Of a stretch of 64,000 nucleotides of DNA, positions 50,337 to 58,971 are shown piece by piece. The stretch lies in contig CAAFUF010000029.1 in NCBI GenBank assembly GCA_900766135.1, positions 186,001 through 250,000 on the forward strand, in the 5' to 3' direction. Below the pieces are notes generated by a model that saw only the letters and a program-made list of their open reading frames with translations, was not told the DNA's origin and made no database searches. This DNA is from Paenibacillaceae bacterium (GTDB lineage Bacteria > Bacillota > Bacilli > Paenibacillales > Paenibacillaceae). Position 1 is the stretch's first letter. Each line of letters starts with the position of its first letter. Both the position numbers and the translations under genes were made by a program.

Positions 50337-50520
50337 CCTGCAAAAATACAGTTATTCTCTTGAAAAAAGGCAACCTCACGCGAATACCTGCAAAAATACA
50401 GTTTTTATTCGCGGAAAGCGAGCATAACGCTCATTCAACCCAAAATTCCTGCATTTTTGCATCTTTTTCGCCCAAAGCTTCAAAATCACCCGAAATTCCT
50501 GCACTTTTGCAGTTATTCGT
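50337..50520. repeat. Degenerate tandem array with CCTGCA core
   Basis: Four units start with CCTGCA at 50337, 50387, 50448 (CCT) and 50498 (CCT), spaced 50, 61 and 50 bases. The first two read CCTGCAAAAATACAG; the last two read CCTGCA(T/C)TTTTGCA, an almost palindromic form. The 50042-50570 gap thus contains R1, a partial repeat and this array, and no gene. Confidence 0.6.
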
Positions 50521-50569
50521 CTCAACCCAACCGGTCGAATCCGAGGTCACTTGGTTAAGAATCTTCCGC

Positions 50570-51010
50570 TTATCCCCGCTCCAAACGACGCTTCAACGCC
50601 AGCAATCCCATTTCATAGCCATACGAACCAAATCCGGAGATTTGTCCGACGGCAATCGGCGCGATGACCGAGGTATGACGGAATGCCTCACGGGCGTGGA
50701 TGTTGGACAAGTGGATTTCGACCACGGGGATGCTTACCGAGGTTAATGCATCCCGCAACGCATAGCTATAATGCGTCAGCGCGCCCGGATTCAATAGAAT
50801 CCCGTCCGTATTTCCGTAGGCGGCATGAATTCGATCGATCAGCTCGCCCTCATGGTTGGACTGAAAGAAGGAAAGCTCCAGCCCGTTCGGCGCAGCCAGT
50901 TCCTTCAGCTTGTCTTCGATGTCACCGAGACTCTCGGATCCGTAAACTCCGGGCTCGCGCACGCCAAGCATGTTCAAGTTCGGTCCGTTCAACACCAAGA
51001 TGCGATACAT
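50570..51010 (-). CDS. aroQ: 3-dehydroquinate dehydratase, type II
   Basis: AroQ dehydrates 3-dehydroquinate in the shikimate pathway. The 146-residue protein starts at ATG 51010, after CGGAAAGGGGGAG, with the longer frame rejected. It has LNGPNLNMLGVREPGVYG at the start with the catalytic Tyr near residue 22, and the conserved NPGALTHYSYALRDAL, EIHLSNIHAREAFR and SGFGSYGYEMGL motifs. The order M24-aroQ-yqhR-yqhQ follows the bacillary gene order, although here the gap to the peptidase is enlarged by repeats. Confidence 0.94.
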   Translation of the reverse strand: MYRILVLNGPNLNMLGVREPGVYGSESLGDIEDKLKELAAPNGLELSFFQSNHEGELIDRIHAAYGNTDGILLNPGALTHYSYALRDALTSVSIPVVEIHLSNIHAREAFRHTSVIAPIAVGQISGFGSYGYEMGLLALKRRLERG

Positions 51011-51098
51011 GGCGGCTCCCCCTTTCCGAAAAATAACCAAAAATAATTTTAACATAGGAGGGAGTCGCTTGAGAAGCTATAACTTTTCGGCTCGACTA

Positions 51099-51644
51099 TT
51101 ATTGAAGCGCGTGCTCGCGGGCTTTGTTGGGTTCGCGGGAACGTTCATCCGTGTATTCCTCTGCCGTCGTATAGCCAATGAACAATCCCCACAACAAATA
51201 CAGGCAGAATTCGCTGATAATCGTGGTCCGCGACAACTGGCGCAACGGAGGGATCAGGTCGAGCAACGGGCCAAGCACCCCGAATAAAATGCCCCACCAG
51301 GCGATGCCGTACAGGATACCCGGGCCTGGGCCCCGGAGTTTACGGAACGCCAGCACATAGAGGATCGTCGCCAGAATGGAGAAGACGATAAACGATAACC
51401 ACCCGACGTAATACCCGGCCTGACTATGCAAGAACGAATTTTTAAAAAAAGGCTCCACCAGATAGCCGGGCAGCACCGAGGTAAAGCCCATATAGAAAAA
51501 CACCCCTTTGACGCCTCCCCAGATGAGTCCGGCAAACAATCCGATTTCCAGCGAGAATATCCAAATGTTGGTGTTTTCCCTCCGCTGCTGACGCCAAGGC
51601 TGAACCCGCGCCCTTGATTTCTCCTTGTTCGCTTTCATTCGCAT
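51099..51644 (-). CDS. yqhR: YqhR family membrane protein
   Basis: The protein has about 181 residues from ATG 51644 (or 51638, two codons later; the GGAAGGGAAGG site fits both). It has a basic N-terminus, then four membrane segments, e.g. LEIGLFAGLIWGGVKGVFFY and GWLSFIVFSILATILYVLA. Its position next to aroQ and yqhQ fits YqhR. Function is unknown. It is divergent from yqhQ, whose start is about 180 bases away. Confidence 0.75.
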   Translation of the reverse strand: MRMKANKEKSRARVQPWRQQRRENTNIWIFSLEIGLFAGLIWGGVKGVFFYMGFTSVLPGYLVEPFFKNSFLHSQAGYYVGWLSFIVFSILATILYVLAFRKLRGPGPGILYGIAWWGILFGVLGPLLDLIPPLRQLSRTTIISEFCLYLLWGLFIGYTTAEEYTDERSREPNKAREHALQ

Positions 51645-51823
51645 CCTTCCCTTCCATAGCAATATTTTCATTCCATTTTTTGAAGGTTAGTATGCGCATT
51701 TCCAAAAAGACTAAACCAACTAGAATTTGCCCGCAAAGTCCGTTACAATGGAATCATTACAAATCTTTAGAACCACGCCGCATACGCCACACTAAACTTA
51801 ACAATTGTAGGAAGGTGAAAGTT

Positions 51824-52822
51824 TTGCCTGAACAATCTGCACCGACGATTTACGGCGGCCAAGCCGTTATAGAAGGCGTCATGTTCGGTGGAAAATATGT
51901 CAACGTAACCGCCGTTCGCCGAAAGACCGGGGAAATCAGCTTTTTGGAGGTCCCTAAGGAAGATAAGCAATGGGTCAAAAAGCTGCGTAAAATTCCGCTG
52001 GTTCGCGGAATCGTCAGCATTGTCGACTCCAGCGCCAAAGGCTCCAAGCACCTCAACTATTCGGCAGAAGCGATGGCCGATGACGAAATGGATCCGGAAG
52101 AACGCGCCAAACAGAAGGAAAAAGAGGAATCCGGCTTTTCCCTTACGATGCTGCTGGGCGTAGCCGTGGTCGGAGTCTTGTCCTTTATCGTGGGCAAGCT
52201 GATTTTCACATTAGTTCCGGCACTCTTGGAGCAATACTTATTCCAACACGCTTTTGCTAACCAAACGCTGCACTCGCTCATTGAAGGTGTCATTAAAATC
52301 ATCCTGTTGCTCGGGTACCTATGGCTGATGTCCCAGACGCCCGTCATTAAACGGTTGTTCCAATATCACGGGGCAGAGCATAAAGTCATCTCCGCGTATG
52401 AAGCGGGTGAAGAATTGACCCCGGCCAATGTGCAAAAATACAGCCGCCTGCATTACCGCTGCGGCAGCAGCTTTATCATTTTGACGGTCATTGTCGGGGT
52501 TATCATCTATTCTTTACCTATCTTCAGTTGGGATTCGATTTGGGAACGCGTCTATATCCGGGTGCTGCTGCTCCCGCTCGTCATCGGCCTCTCGTTCGAA
52601 TTGCTGCGGTTCACCAATGCGGTTCGCGACATTCCGGTGCTGCGATTCCTTGGATACCCGGGACTTTGGCTGCAACTGCTAACGACTAAGGAACCTTCCG
52701 ATGATCAAGTCGAAGTATCCATCGCATCGTTTAACCGCATGCGCGAGCTGGATGCCCAATTGGAGCAAGTCGGCGTCATCGAGACGCCAGTCGGTTCGAC
52801 TTTGGATCCCTTGAAAGGATGA
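51824..52822 (+). CDS. yqhQ: DUF1385 family membrane protein YqhQ
   Basis: The 332-residue protein begins with the family signature IYGGQAVIEGVMFGGKYV, and has two to four membrane segments in the C-terminal half and the HGAEHKVISAYEAGEEL motif. I place the start at the TTG at 51824, six to eight bases after TAGGAAGGTG; GTG 51815 overlaps that site. Function is unknown to me. It is followed by yqhP. Confidence 0.85.
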   Translation: MPEQSAPTIYGGQAVIEGVMFGGKYVNVTAVRRKTGEISFLEVPKEDKQWVKKLRKIPLVRGIVSIVDSSAKGSKHLNYSAEAMADDEMDPEERAKQKEKEESGFSLTMLLGVAVVGVLSFIVGKLIFTLVPALLEQYLFQHAFANQTLHSLIEGVIKIILLLGYLWLMSQTPVIKRLFQYHGAEHKVISAYEAGEELTPANVQKYSRLHYRCGSSFIILTVIVGVIIYSLPIFSWDSIWERVYIRVLLLPLVIGLSFELLRFTNAVRDIPVLRFLGYPGLWLQLLTTKEPSDDQVEVSIASFNRMRELDAQLEQVGVIETPVGSTLDPLKG

Positions 52823-52827
52823 GGTAC

Positions 52828-53151
52828 ATGAAAAAACAAGGCATCATGTTCTGGGTCATCGTCCTTCTGGTCGCCATCGGCATCATCGACAGTCTTTTTG
52901 TCAGCCATCACATCCCTTTAAGCAGCATCCTCGTTCCGGTCGCCGTCATCGGCATCGTCTTTCTGCTGTATAAATTTCCGCCGCGGAAATACCGAAAGGC
53001 TCAGCCGAAAATCAAACCTTCGGCGCGCACGATGGCCAAAGTCGCCGCGGAACGCAAGCCTGTCCGGAACGAGAAACGCAAAGCGTATCCGTTTCAGGTC
53101 ATCGAAGGACAAAAAGGCAAAAACGACGACGATTTGCCTAAATATCATTAA
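52828..53151 (+). CDS. yqhP: YqhP-like (SA1362-type) small membrane protein
   Basis: The 107-residue protein starts at ATG 52828, eight bases after AAAGGA; an ATG at 52819 overlaps the yqhQ stop but sits too close to the site. It has two hydrophobic segments (MFWVIVLLVAIGIIDSLFV and SILVPVAVIGIVFLLYKF) and a very basic soluble C-terminus with KPSARTMAKVAAERK, possibly for nucleic-acid or membrane-surface binding. The order yqhO-yqhP-yqhQ matches bacilli. Function is unknown. Confidence 0.65.
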   Translation: MKKQGIMFWVIVLLVAIGIIDSLFVSHHIPLSSILVPVAVIGIVFLLYKFPPRKYRKAQPKIKPSARTMAKVAAERKPVRNEKRKAYPFQVIEGQKGKNDDDLPKYH

Positions 53152-53156
53152 ATAGC

Positions 53157-53193
53157 AAAAGGACGGCGCCGCATGATGCGGTACCGTCCTTTT
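53157..53193. terminator. Bidirectional terminator between yqhP and yqhO
   Basis: AAAAGGACGG (53157-53166) pairs with CCGTCCTTTT (53184-53193), with T runs on both strands, between convergent genes. Confidence 0.85.
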
Positions 53194-53197
53194 GGGT

Positions 53198-54172
53198 TTA
53201 TTTTAGCGCGGCAAAAGCTTGCTGATACTTCTTGAACTGATCCTCGTAAAGCTGCACGTTCCAACTGCCGAAGAACCGGTCCCCCGCCAGAAATCCCGAT
53301 TCGAACAACAGCAGGCTTTCCTCCTCGCTGATATCGAATTGCGTCGTGCCGATGCCTAGTGTCGGGATCTTCACCGTGCGGTACCGGTTGGATTGCTCGA
53401 TGTACCGCTCGTCATGCGCCGACAACATCGTCTCTACGATCGCCTGCAGCATCGAAAACGGCCCGGTAATGCCATGCGGCTTATTCGTGTATTTGCCCAC
53501 CATCTGAAAGCCAACGGTTGGAATACGCTTCTCCCCTTGCCGCGGCTCTTCGCGGTCAAACAACCATAGCGGAAAGTTGCTGAGCAAACCGCCATCGACA
53601 ATATGCAGAAACTGCTCCGCGAACGGTTTGCCTTTGGCCAGCTTCGGCGGCAGCCTGAGAAGCACCGGATCAAAGAAATAAGGGATGCTGCAGCTCATGC
53701 GAACCGCTCGGGCTACCTCGAACGTGGCCGGGTTGATGCCGATCTTATCCAAATCATCCGGTAGCACCATGATTTTGCCGCTCGTGATGTCCGAGGCGAT
53801 GATGGTCAGCTTCCCCGGGGCCAGATCGCCGAAGGTGCGAATGCCTTTCGCCAGCAGAATCTGGCGGATCCACTCCTCCAGCGCCTCGCCTGCATACAAG
53901 CCTTTTTTGAGAAGTACCCGAAGAGCCGGTCCGATCAGCGCCAGATTAAAAATCGGTGCTCTCTTCAGAAATTTCGAGAATGACGTGGTCAATATAAGTT
54001 CTCTCATCTCGTCCGCGGTATAACCTGCAGCGATCATGGAAGCGATGATCGAGCCGGAAGAGGTTCCGGCGACGCGATGAAACCGCGCTCCGTATTTCTC
54101 GGCCGCCCTGACTGCGCCGGCCAACGAAATTCCTTTAACCCCGCCGCCCTCAAACACCCCGTTCATCAGCAT
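53198..54172 (-). CDS. yqhO: Patatin-like phospholipase (YqhO)
   Basis: This 324-residue serine hydrolase has the patatin fold: the oxyanion glycine loop GVFEGGGVKGISLAG, the nucleophile motif GTSSGSIIAS with Ser near residue 41, and the catalytic Asp in VDGGLLSNFPL near 208. Members act on phospholipids or lysophospholipids. There is no signal peptide, so it is probably cytoplasmic. The ATG at 54172 follows GGAAGGCG. Confidence 0.88.
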   Translation of the reverse strand: MLMNGVFEGGGVKGISLAGAVRAAEKYGARFHRVAGTSSGSIIASMIAAGYTADEMRELILTTSFSKFLKRAPIFNLALIGPALRVLLKKGLYAGEALEEWIRQILLAKGIRTFGDLAPGKLTIIASDITSGKIMVLPDDLDKIGINPATFEVARAVRMSCSIPYFFDPVLLRLPPKLAKGKPFAEQFLHIVDGGLLSNFPLWLFDREEPRQGEKRIPTVGFQMVGKYTNKPHGITGPFSMLQAIVETMLSAHDERYIEQSNRYRTVKIPTLGIGTTQFDISEEESLLLFESGFLAGDRFFGSWNVQLYEDQFKKYQQAFAALK

Positions 54173-54251
54173 CAGGCGCCTTCCCCCCCAACCACATTCA
54201 GTCTACTGCTTATGTATGTCGGGAGGGGCTGTACGTATGCCTTTCGTTTGT

Positions 54252-55886
54252 TTACATTCCGTAATAAGACTGCAGCAGCGGGATCAAACCAAGCGGGTTC
54301 TTGCGCAAATCCTTGGCGCTAAAGAAAATGCTGCCGCCGATCTCGGGAACTTGCCGATTATATTCCAGCTGATCGATGATTTCCTGTGCGCTAGACCAGC
54401 CGATTTCCGGCGTACCCAGCTTATACGGGGCATGGCCGATGTACAGTTTCACGTTGGTCCCTCTAACCTCTCCAGCCCACCAATCGGCCAACAGGTCGTA
54501 GCGAACCTCTTTGCGCGACAAGCTCCAGTAGATTTGCGGAGCCACGTAATCGATCCATTCGTTTTTGATCCAGGTGCGAACGTCGGCGTAGGTGCTATCG
54601 TAAGCCGTAACGCTCGCTTTGGTATCGGAACCGGTCAAATCATTAGATTTGTTCCGCCATACTCCGTATGGGCTGATGCCAAAAGACACGTTAGGTTTGG
54701 CCTTTGCGACGCCTTGGCCCAGCTTCTGCACGAATTGATTGATGTTGTCTCGCCGCCAATCGCCTTTGTTTGCGATCTTGTTGGCGTTATAAGCTTTAAA
54801 CGCGGCGTCATCCGCAAATGGCTTCGCTACCGATTCCCCGGTCGGATAGAAATAATCGTCCAAATGAACGCCGTCGATATCGTATCCGTTTACGACTTCC
54901 ATGATCGCGCGGATCACGTGATCGCGGGCTTCCGGAATTCCCGGATTGATGTACAGCTTGCCATCGAACTTCACGATCCATTCCGGATGTTGGTTTGCGA
55001 CATGATTGGCCGGTAGTTTGCTGGCGTCGCCGCCCGTGCTGGCACGAAACGGGTTAAACCAGGCGTGGAATTCCATGCCGCGGCGGTGCGTCTCCTCGAT
55101 CAGGAACTGCAGCGGATCGTATCCGGGATCCTTACCGGCGGTTCCCGTCAAATAAGAGGTCCACGGCACCAACGAGGACGGATAGATCGCGTCCGCAGAC
55201 GGGCGTACCTGAACGAACACCGCGTTCATGCCCATCGCTTGCACTTCATCCAGCAGCTGCACGTATTCGGCTTTTTGAGCTTCCACCTTACCATACGAGC
55301 TTTTGCTTGGCCAATCGAGGTTGGAAACGGTGGATACCCAAACGCCGCGCAGCCCGCTAGCCGTCCCCCCCGCTGCCGGAGGCTGAGGCAACTCGCCTTG
55401 CGGAACTTCACCGCCTGTACCGGGATCCGAAGGAGCCTCAACGGAACCGCTTGTCAGCGTAATGGTACGGTTCTTCCCGTTCCAATCGACGGTGATACCG
55501 AGCTGCTCGCTGACAAAGCGGAGCGGCACCATCGTCCGGCCGGAACTGATTTCCACCGAAGCTTCAAGATTGACGGTGCTCCCACCCACTTGAACCGCGG
55601 GCGAACCTAACGTCAATACGAGGGTGCTGCCGTCTTTTTGAATCGTCGCTGTTTTATCGGCTTGGGACCAGGCAACCTGGGCCCCCAGGTTTTCGCTGAT
55701 CACCCGGAGCGGTACCATGGTGACGTTCGCCCCGGGTTTAATGTATGGCGAAGCATCGGTGGACAACGCTTCTCCGTCGAGAATAATCCGAATGTCGGTT
55801 GCGGCAGCAGCCGCCGGCGTATTCCCGGAATAAGGCCATAGGAAGAGCAACACTAGGAAAGGAATAAACCATTTGCGAAATTTCAT
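54252..55886 (-). CDS. Secreted glycoside hydrolase family 10-like protein with stalk domains
   Basis: The 544-residue protein starts at ATG 55886 after GTGGAGGATTC, with a signal peptide (FIPFLVLLFLWPYSGNTPAAAA). Residues about 35-145 hold copper amine oxidase N-terminal-type repeats (VPLRVISENLGAQVAWSQAD, VPLRFVSEQLGITVDWNG), thought to be wall-binding or stalk modules in Paenibacillus. After a Pro/Gly linker comes the GHL10/DUF187 catalytic-type domain with GMNAVFVQVRPSADAIYPSS, GMEFHAWFNPFRAST and DIDGVHLDDYFYP. Substrate is unknown. It is a single gene, next to mntR. Confidence 0.82.
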   Translation of the reverse strand: MKFRKWFIPFLVLLFLWPYSGNTPAAAAATDIRIILDGEALSTDASPYIKPGANVTMVPLRVISENLGAQVAWSQADKTATIQKDGSTLVLTLGSPAVQVGGSTVNLEASVEISSGRTMVPLRFVSEQLGITVDWNGKNRTITLTSGSVEAPSDPGTGGEVPQGELPQPPAAGGTASGLRGVWVSTVSNLDWPSKSSYGKVEAQKAEYVQLLDEVQAMGMNAVFVQVRPSADAIYPSSLVPWTSYLTGTAGKDPGYDPLQFLIEETHRRGMEFHAWFNPFRASTGGDASKLPANHVANQHPEWIVKFDGKLYINPGIPEARDHVIRAIMEVVNGYDIDGVHLDDYFYPTGESVAKPFADDAAFKAYNANKIANKGDWRRDNINQFVQKLGQGVAKAKPNVSFGISPYGVWRNKSNDLTGSDTKASVTAYDSTYADVRTWIKNEWIDYVAPQIYWSLSRKEVRYDLLADWWAGEVRGTNVKLYIGHAPYKLGTPEIGWSSAQEIIDQLEYNRQVPEIGGSIFFSAKDLRKNPLGLIPLLQSYYGM

Positions 55887-55979
55887 CAGAATCCTCCACA
55901 TCATCGTTATGTACGGACAAACCGCGCTACTTTCTTTAACGTCCGGCGAAGGCCAAGAGTTGCGCTTCCGAGGGCAAAA

Positions 55980-56017
55980 AAGAAAAAAGCATCTGCCTTA
56001 TCCTAAGACAGATGCTT
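55980..56017 (-). terminator. Terminator after mntR
   Basis: AAGCATCTG (55987-55995) pairs with CAGATGCTT (56009-56017), and a T run follows on the minus strand. Confidence 0.85.
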
Positions 56018-56020
56018 CTT

Positions 56021-56446
56021 CTAAGATTCGCTGATCAGTTCTTGGTGGACATTCTCCAGATCCTGGATCCGGGAGCTATCGCGTTTGAAATATTCCACCA
56101 GCGTTGCGATACGTGTGATGGAATCCCAGCTTAAATGATGCTCAATGCCTTCGACGTCTTTATAAATGTTCTCGTGATCGACGCCGATCATGCCGAGGAA
56201 CTCCTCCAGCAGCTGATGCCGGTCCACGAGCCGTTTGCCGATTTTTTTCCCTTTGTTGGTCAGGACAAGGCCCCGGTATTTCTCGTAAATCAGATATTCA
56301 TCCTTGTCCAATTTTTGAATCATTTTCGTGACGGAGGAAGGATGAACCTCCAAACCTTCCGCGATATCGGACACGCGCGCGTATCCTTTCTCGTCGATCA
56401 GTTTGTAAATACGCTCCAAATAGTCCTCCATACTGGGCGTTGGCAT
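56021..56446 (-). CDS. mntR: Manganese-responsive repressor MntR
   Basis: The 141-residue DtxR-family regulator retains all ligands of B. subtilis MntR at the same positions: D8, E11, H77, E99, E102 and H103. The winged helix is at the N-terminus (DIAEGLEVHPSSVTKMIQKLD). In relatives it represses Mn uptake when Mn is plentiful. No Mn transporter is in the window. The promoter area (56498-56515) has an inverted repeat of unclear role. Confidence 0.94.
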   Translation of the reverse strand: MPTPSMEDYLERIYKLIDEKGYARVSDIAEGLEVHPSSVTKMIQKLDKDEYLIYEKYRGLVLTNKGKKIGKRLVDRHQLLEEFLGMIGVDHENIYKDVEGIEHHLSWDSITRIATLVEYFKRDSSRIQDLENVHQELISES

Positions 56447-56497
56447 CTATCGATTCCCTCTTTTCCATGAGTTGACGCGGACAAACATGTACGCAGG

Positions 56498-56515
56498 TTA
56501 ACATTACTCTGTTAA
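56498..56515. promoter_or_regulatory. Inverted repeat between mntR and ccdA
   Basis: TTAACA (56498-56503) and TGTTAA (56510-56515) are perfect complements spaced by six bases, with ACATGT-type palindromes on both sides. The repeat does not match the known MntR operator. It may be a binding site for an unidentified regulator. Confidence 0.35.
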
Positions 56516-56577
56516 TGATACATGTTCTGATTGTCCGTTGGCAAGTGCAAGGCGGCACACTTTCCTTGTGTCCCCTC

Positions 56578-57291
56578 CTAGAACTTCAGCCATTCGGGCG
56601 TGATTTGCTGCAGCCAAATCGTGATTTGGGCCATGCGGTTCGTAAACAGCAGCCCCCCCATCAGCAGCATCAAGGCACCCCCGATTTTCATCATGATCGC
56701 GGAATACCGGAGAATCCATTTGGTCGAGCCGATAAAAAAGGCCAGCGCGAAAAAGGGCAACGCGAATCCAAGCGTATAGGCGGTGATGAGTCCGATCCAG
56801 GTTCCCGGCTCCGTCACGGCCAATGCGATAATCGCCGCCAGGATCGGGCCGACGCAAGGCGACCAGCCCGCCGAGAAGCCGATGCCGAAGATAAACGAAC
56901 CGACATAACCGGCCGGTTTGAACTTCAAGTCCATTTTCCGTTCCTTCAGCAAGAACTGCGGCTGGAAAATTCCCATCAAAAACAAGCCCATTAAAATGAT
57001 CAAAATAGCGGACAATTGCCGGATTAATCCGCGATATTGATTAAAAAATTCGCCGAACAAACCGGCGCCGAAGCCCAGCGTGTAGAAGACCACGGAGAAG
57101 CCGAGGATAAACGCCAGCGTATGCGTCATCGTCCGGAACCGGACGTCGCGTTTGCTTTGCTCCGTCTTCAATTGCTGCACGGACATCCCGGTGATATACG
57201 ACAAATAAGACGGATATAACGGCAAGCAGCAGGGTGAAATAAAGGAAGCGACCCCCGCGCCAAAGGCGATCCCAAGATGGATATCGGCCAT
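56578..57291 (-). CDS. ccdA: CcdA cytochrome c biogenesis/thiol reductant transporter
   Basis: CcdA moves electrons from thioredoxin across the membrane to reduce extracytoplasmic thiols, needed for c-type cytochromes and spore-coat or cortex enzymes. The 237-residue protein has six membrane segments with paired Cys motifs: SPCCLPLYPSYLSYITG near residue 19 and GWSPCVGPILAAIIALA near 120. It starts with ATG after AGGGGGTTC. It is followed by the zinc importer genes in the other sense of order, 26 bases past znuB. Confidence 0.88.
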   Translation of the reverse strand: MADIHLGIAFGAGVASFISPCCLPLYPSYLSYITGMSVQQLKTEQSKRDVRFRTMTHTLAFILGFSVVFYTLGFGAGLFGEFFNQYRGLIRQLSAILIILMGLFLMGIFQPQFLLKERKMDLKFKPAGYVGSFIFGIGFSAGWSPCVGPILAAIIALAVTEPGTWIGLITAYTLGFALPFFALAFFIGSTKWILRYSAIMMKIGGALMLLMGGLLFTNRMAQITIWLQQITPEWLKF

Positions 57292-57317
57292 AAGAACCCC
57301 CTATGTACCCTTGCGGG

Positions 57318-58121
57318 CTAGGTGGAAAATCCCCGTTTGCCCAGCAAAGTTAGTATCAGCATGCAGATCAGCAGCAGTACGATCGTGGCGCCTGGCGCCA
57401 GATTCCAGATGCCCGCCACGATCAGTCCCGCCACAACCGCGATTTCGGCAATGATGACGGAAAAGATAACGGAGGATTTAAAGCTTCGGGCGATCAGCAG
57501 GCTGCAGGCGGCCGGAATCGTCAGCAGGGCCGAGACCAGCAAAGCGCCGACGATTTTGATGGCCGTACTGATTACCAGCGCCGTCATGACCGTCAGCAGC
57601 AAGTTCAGCAGCTTGACTGGAAGGCCGCTCACTGAAGCGGCATCCTCCTCAAAGGTCAGCAGGAAGAACTCCTTGAAAAAGACGGCCACGACGATGACCA
57701 CCACCAAGGTGACGCCAAACGCCACGTACAAATCCGCCGTATCCAGCGTATAAATGCTGCCGAACAGATAGCTGACCACATCCGTATTGTAACCCATCCC
57801 CAACGTGAAGAACAGGGATGCTAATGCAACGCCGCCGGACATGATGATGGCAATCGACAGCTCGGCGTAGCCTTTATATGCTTTGCGCAGCTTCTCAATC
57901 GCAAACGAGGCGACGACGGCAAAAGCCAATCCGACGCCAACGGGATATACGCCGATCAAAAAACCTAAGGCCACCCCGGCGATGGTAACATGCGCCAAGG
58001 TATCTCCGATCATCGATAAGCGGCGCAGCACCAGAAAGATCCCGATCAGCGGTGCCGTGAGCCCGATTAGCAGACCTCCAGCCAGCGCTCTTTGAAAAAA
58101 ATCAGCGGATAATATCTCCAA
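57318..58121 (-). CDS. znuB: Zinc ABC transporter permease
   Basis: The 267-residue permease has about eight membrane segments and the family motif GDTLAHVTIAGVALGFL near residue 37. TTG at 58121 follows AGGAGTGG. It forms the membrane pore of the ZnuABC importer with ZnuC and ZnuA, whose genes lie upstream on the same strand. Confidence 0.92.
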   Translation of the reverse strand: MEILSADFFQRALAGGLLIGLTAPLIGIFLVLRRLSMIGDTLAHVTIAGVALGFLIGVYPVGVGLAFAVVASFAIEKLRKAYKGYAELSIAIIMSGGVALASLFFTLGMGYNTDVVSYLFGSIYTLDTADLYVAFGVTLVVVIVVAVFFKEFFLLTFEEDAASVSGLPVKLLNLLLTVMTALVISTAIKIVGALLVSALLTIPAACSLLIARSFKSSVIFSVIIAEIAVVAGLIVAGIWNLAPGATIVLLLICMLILTLLGKRGFST

Positions 58122-58173
58122 AATAAACCACTCCTAAAAGTTTTGCGAAGCAAAACGGCTTCGAAAGCGCAGG

Positions 58174-58935
58174 CTAAACCAACGAATGCTGCAGATCCGG
58201 GATCGCGCAGTCCTGCTCGTGCGAGTGGCGCACGTAAAATTTGATCGCCCCGCAATGCTCGCGAGGTTCCTGGCCCAGCTTCCCTTCGATCATGCCGATA
58301 TCATGGGAGACCATCAGAAATGTCATATGATGGTGGGCATGCATATGAAAGATGAGTTCAAAGAAGTCGGCTTGCGTCTGGGCGTCGATCCCCACCGTCG
58401 GTTCGTCCAAAACGAGCAGATCGGGTTTGTTCACGAGCGCGCGTGCCAAAAATACCCGCTGCTGCTGGCCACCTGAAAGCTGGCCGATTCGTTTATCCTG
58501 GATTTCGCTGATCCGCATCACTTCCAGCGCATCGTCGCATTTGCGCTGTTCCTCGCGGCCGATGCGGCGGAACAGCTTCTTATTGTTATAAAGGCCGGAC
58601 AACACGACTTCGCGAACCGTAGCCGGAAACAGCGGGTTAAACGCGTTCTTCTGCGGCACGTAGCCGATCCGCTCCCAATCGCGGAAGCGCCGGATCGGCT
58701 CGCCGAACAAGCGGATTTGTCCCTCCGTTGGCTGCAGCAAACCTACCATCATCCGCAGCAGCGTCGTTTTCCCCGCGCCATTGGAACCGATCACTCCGAC
58801 GAAATCCCGCTCGCGCACCCTAAAGCTGAAGTCGGAGATGACTTTCTGCTCCTGGTACGAGAAGGAGACGTGGTCGAGCTCGATTACACTATCATGACAA
58901 ACGGCATCCAGTGCCGGTTTTGCGTCGGTATTCAT
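58174..58935 (-). CDS. znuC: Zinc ABC transporter ATP-binding protein
   Basis: The 253-residue ATPase has the Walker A loop GSNGAGKTTLLRMMVG near residue 50, the ABC signature LSGGQQQRVFLARALV and the Walker B DLLVLDEPTVGID. The last 35 residues are Cys- and His-containing (REHCGAIKFYVRHSHEQDC), perhaps a metal-sensing tail as in some zinc importers. It starts with ATG after GGAAGGACG and is 36 bases past znuA. Confidence 0.93.
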   Translation of the reverse strand: MNTDAKPALDAVCHDSVIELDHVSFSYQEQKVISDFSFRVRERDFVGVIGSNGAGKTTLLRMMVGLLQPTEGQIRLFGEPIRRFRDWERIGYVPQKNAFNPLFPATVREVVLSGLYNNKKLFRRIGREEQRKCDDALEVMRISEIQDKRIGQLSGGQQQRVFLARALVNKPDLLVLDEPTVGIDAQTQADFFELIFHMHAHHHMTFLMVSHDIGMIEGKLGQEPREHCGAIKFYVRHSHEQDCAIPDLQHSLV

Positions 58936-58971
58936 TTATTTTGCGTCCTTCCGGTACATATAGTTTTCTTT

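Noticed and set aside
50337..50520. Array resembling a CRISPR
   Set aside because: Only four degenerate units with a short core and no conserved repeat-spacer pattern or cas genes.
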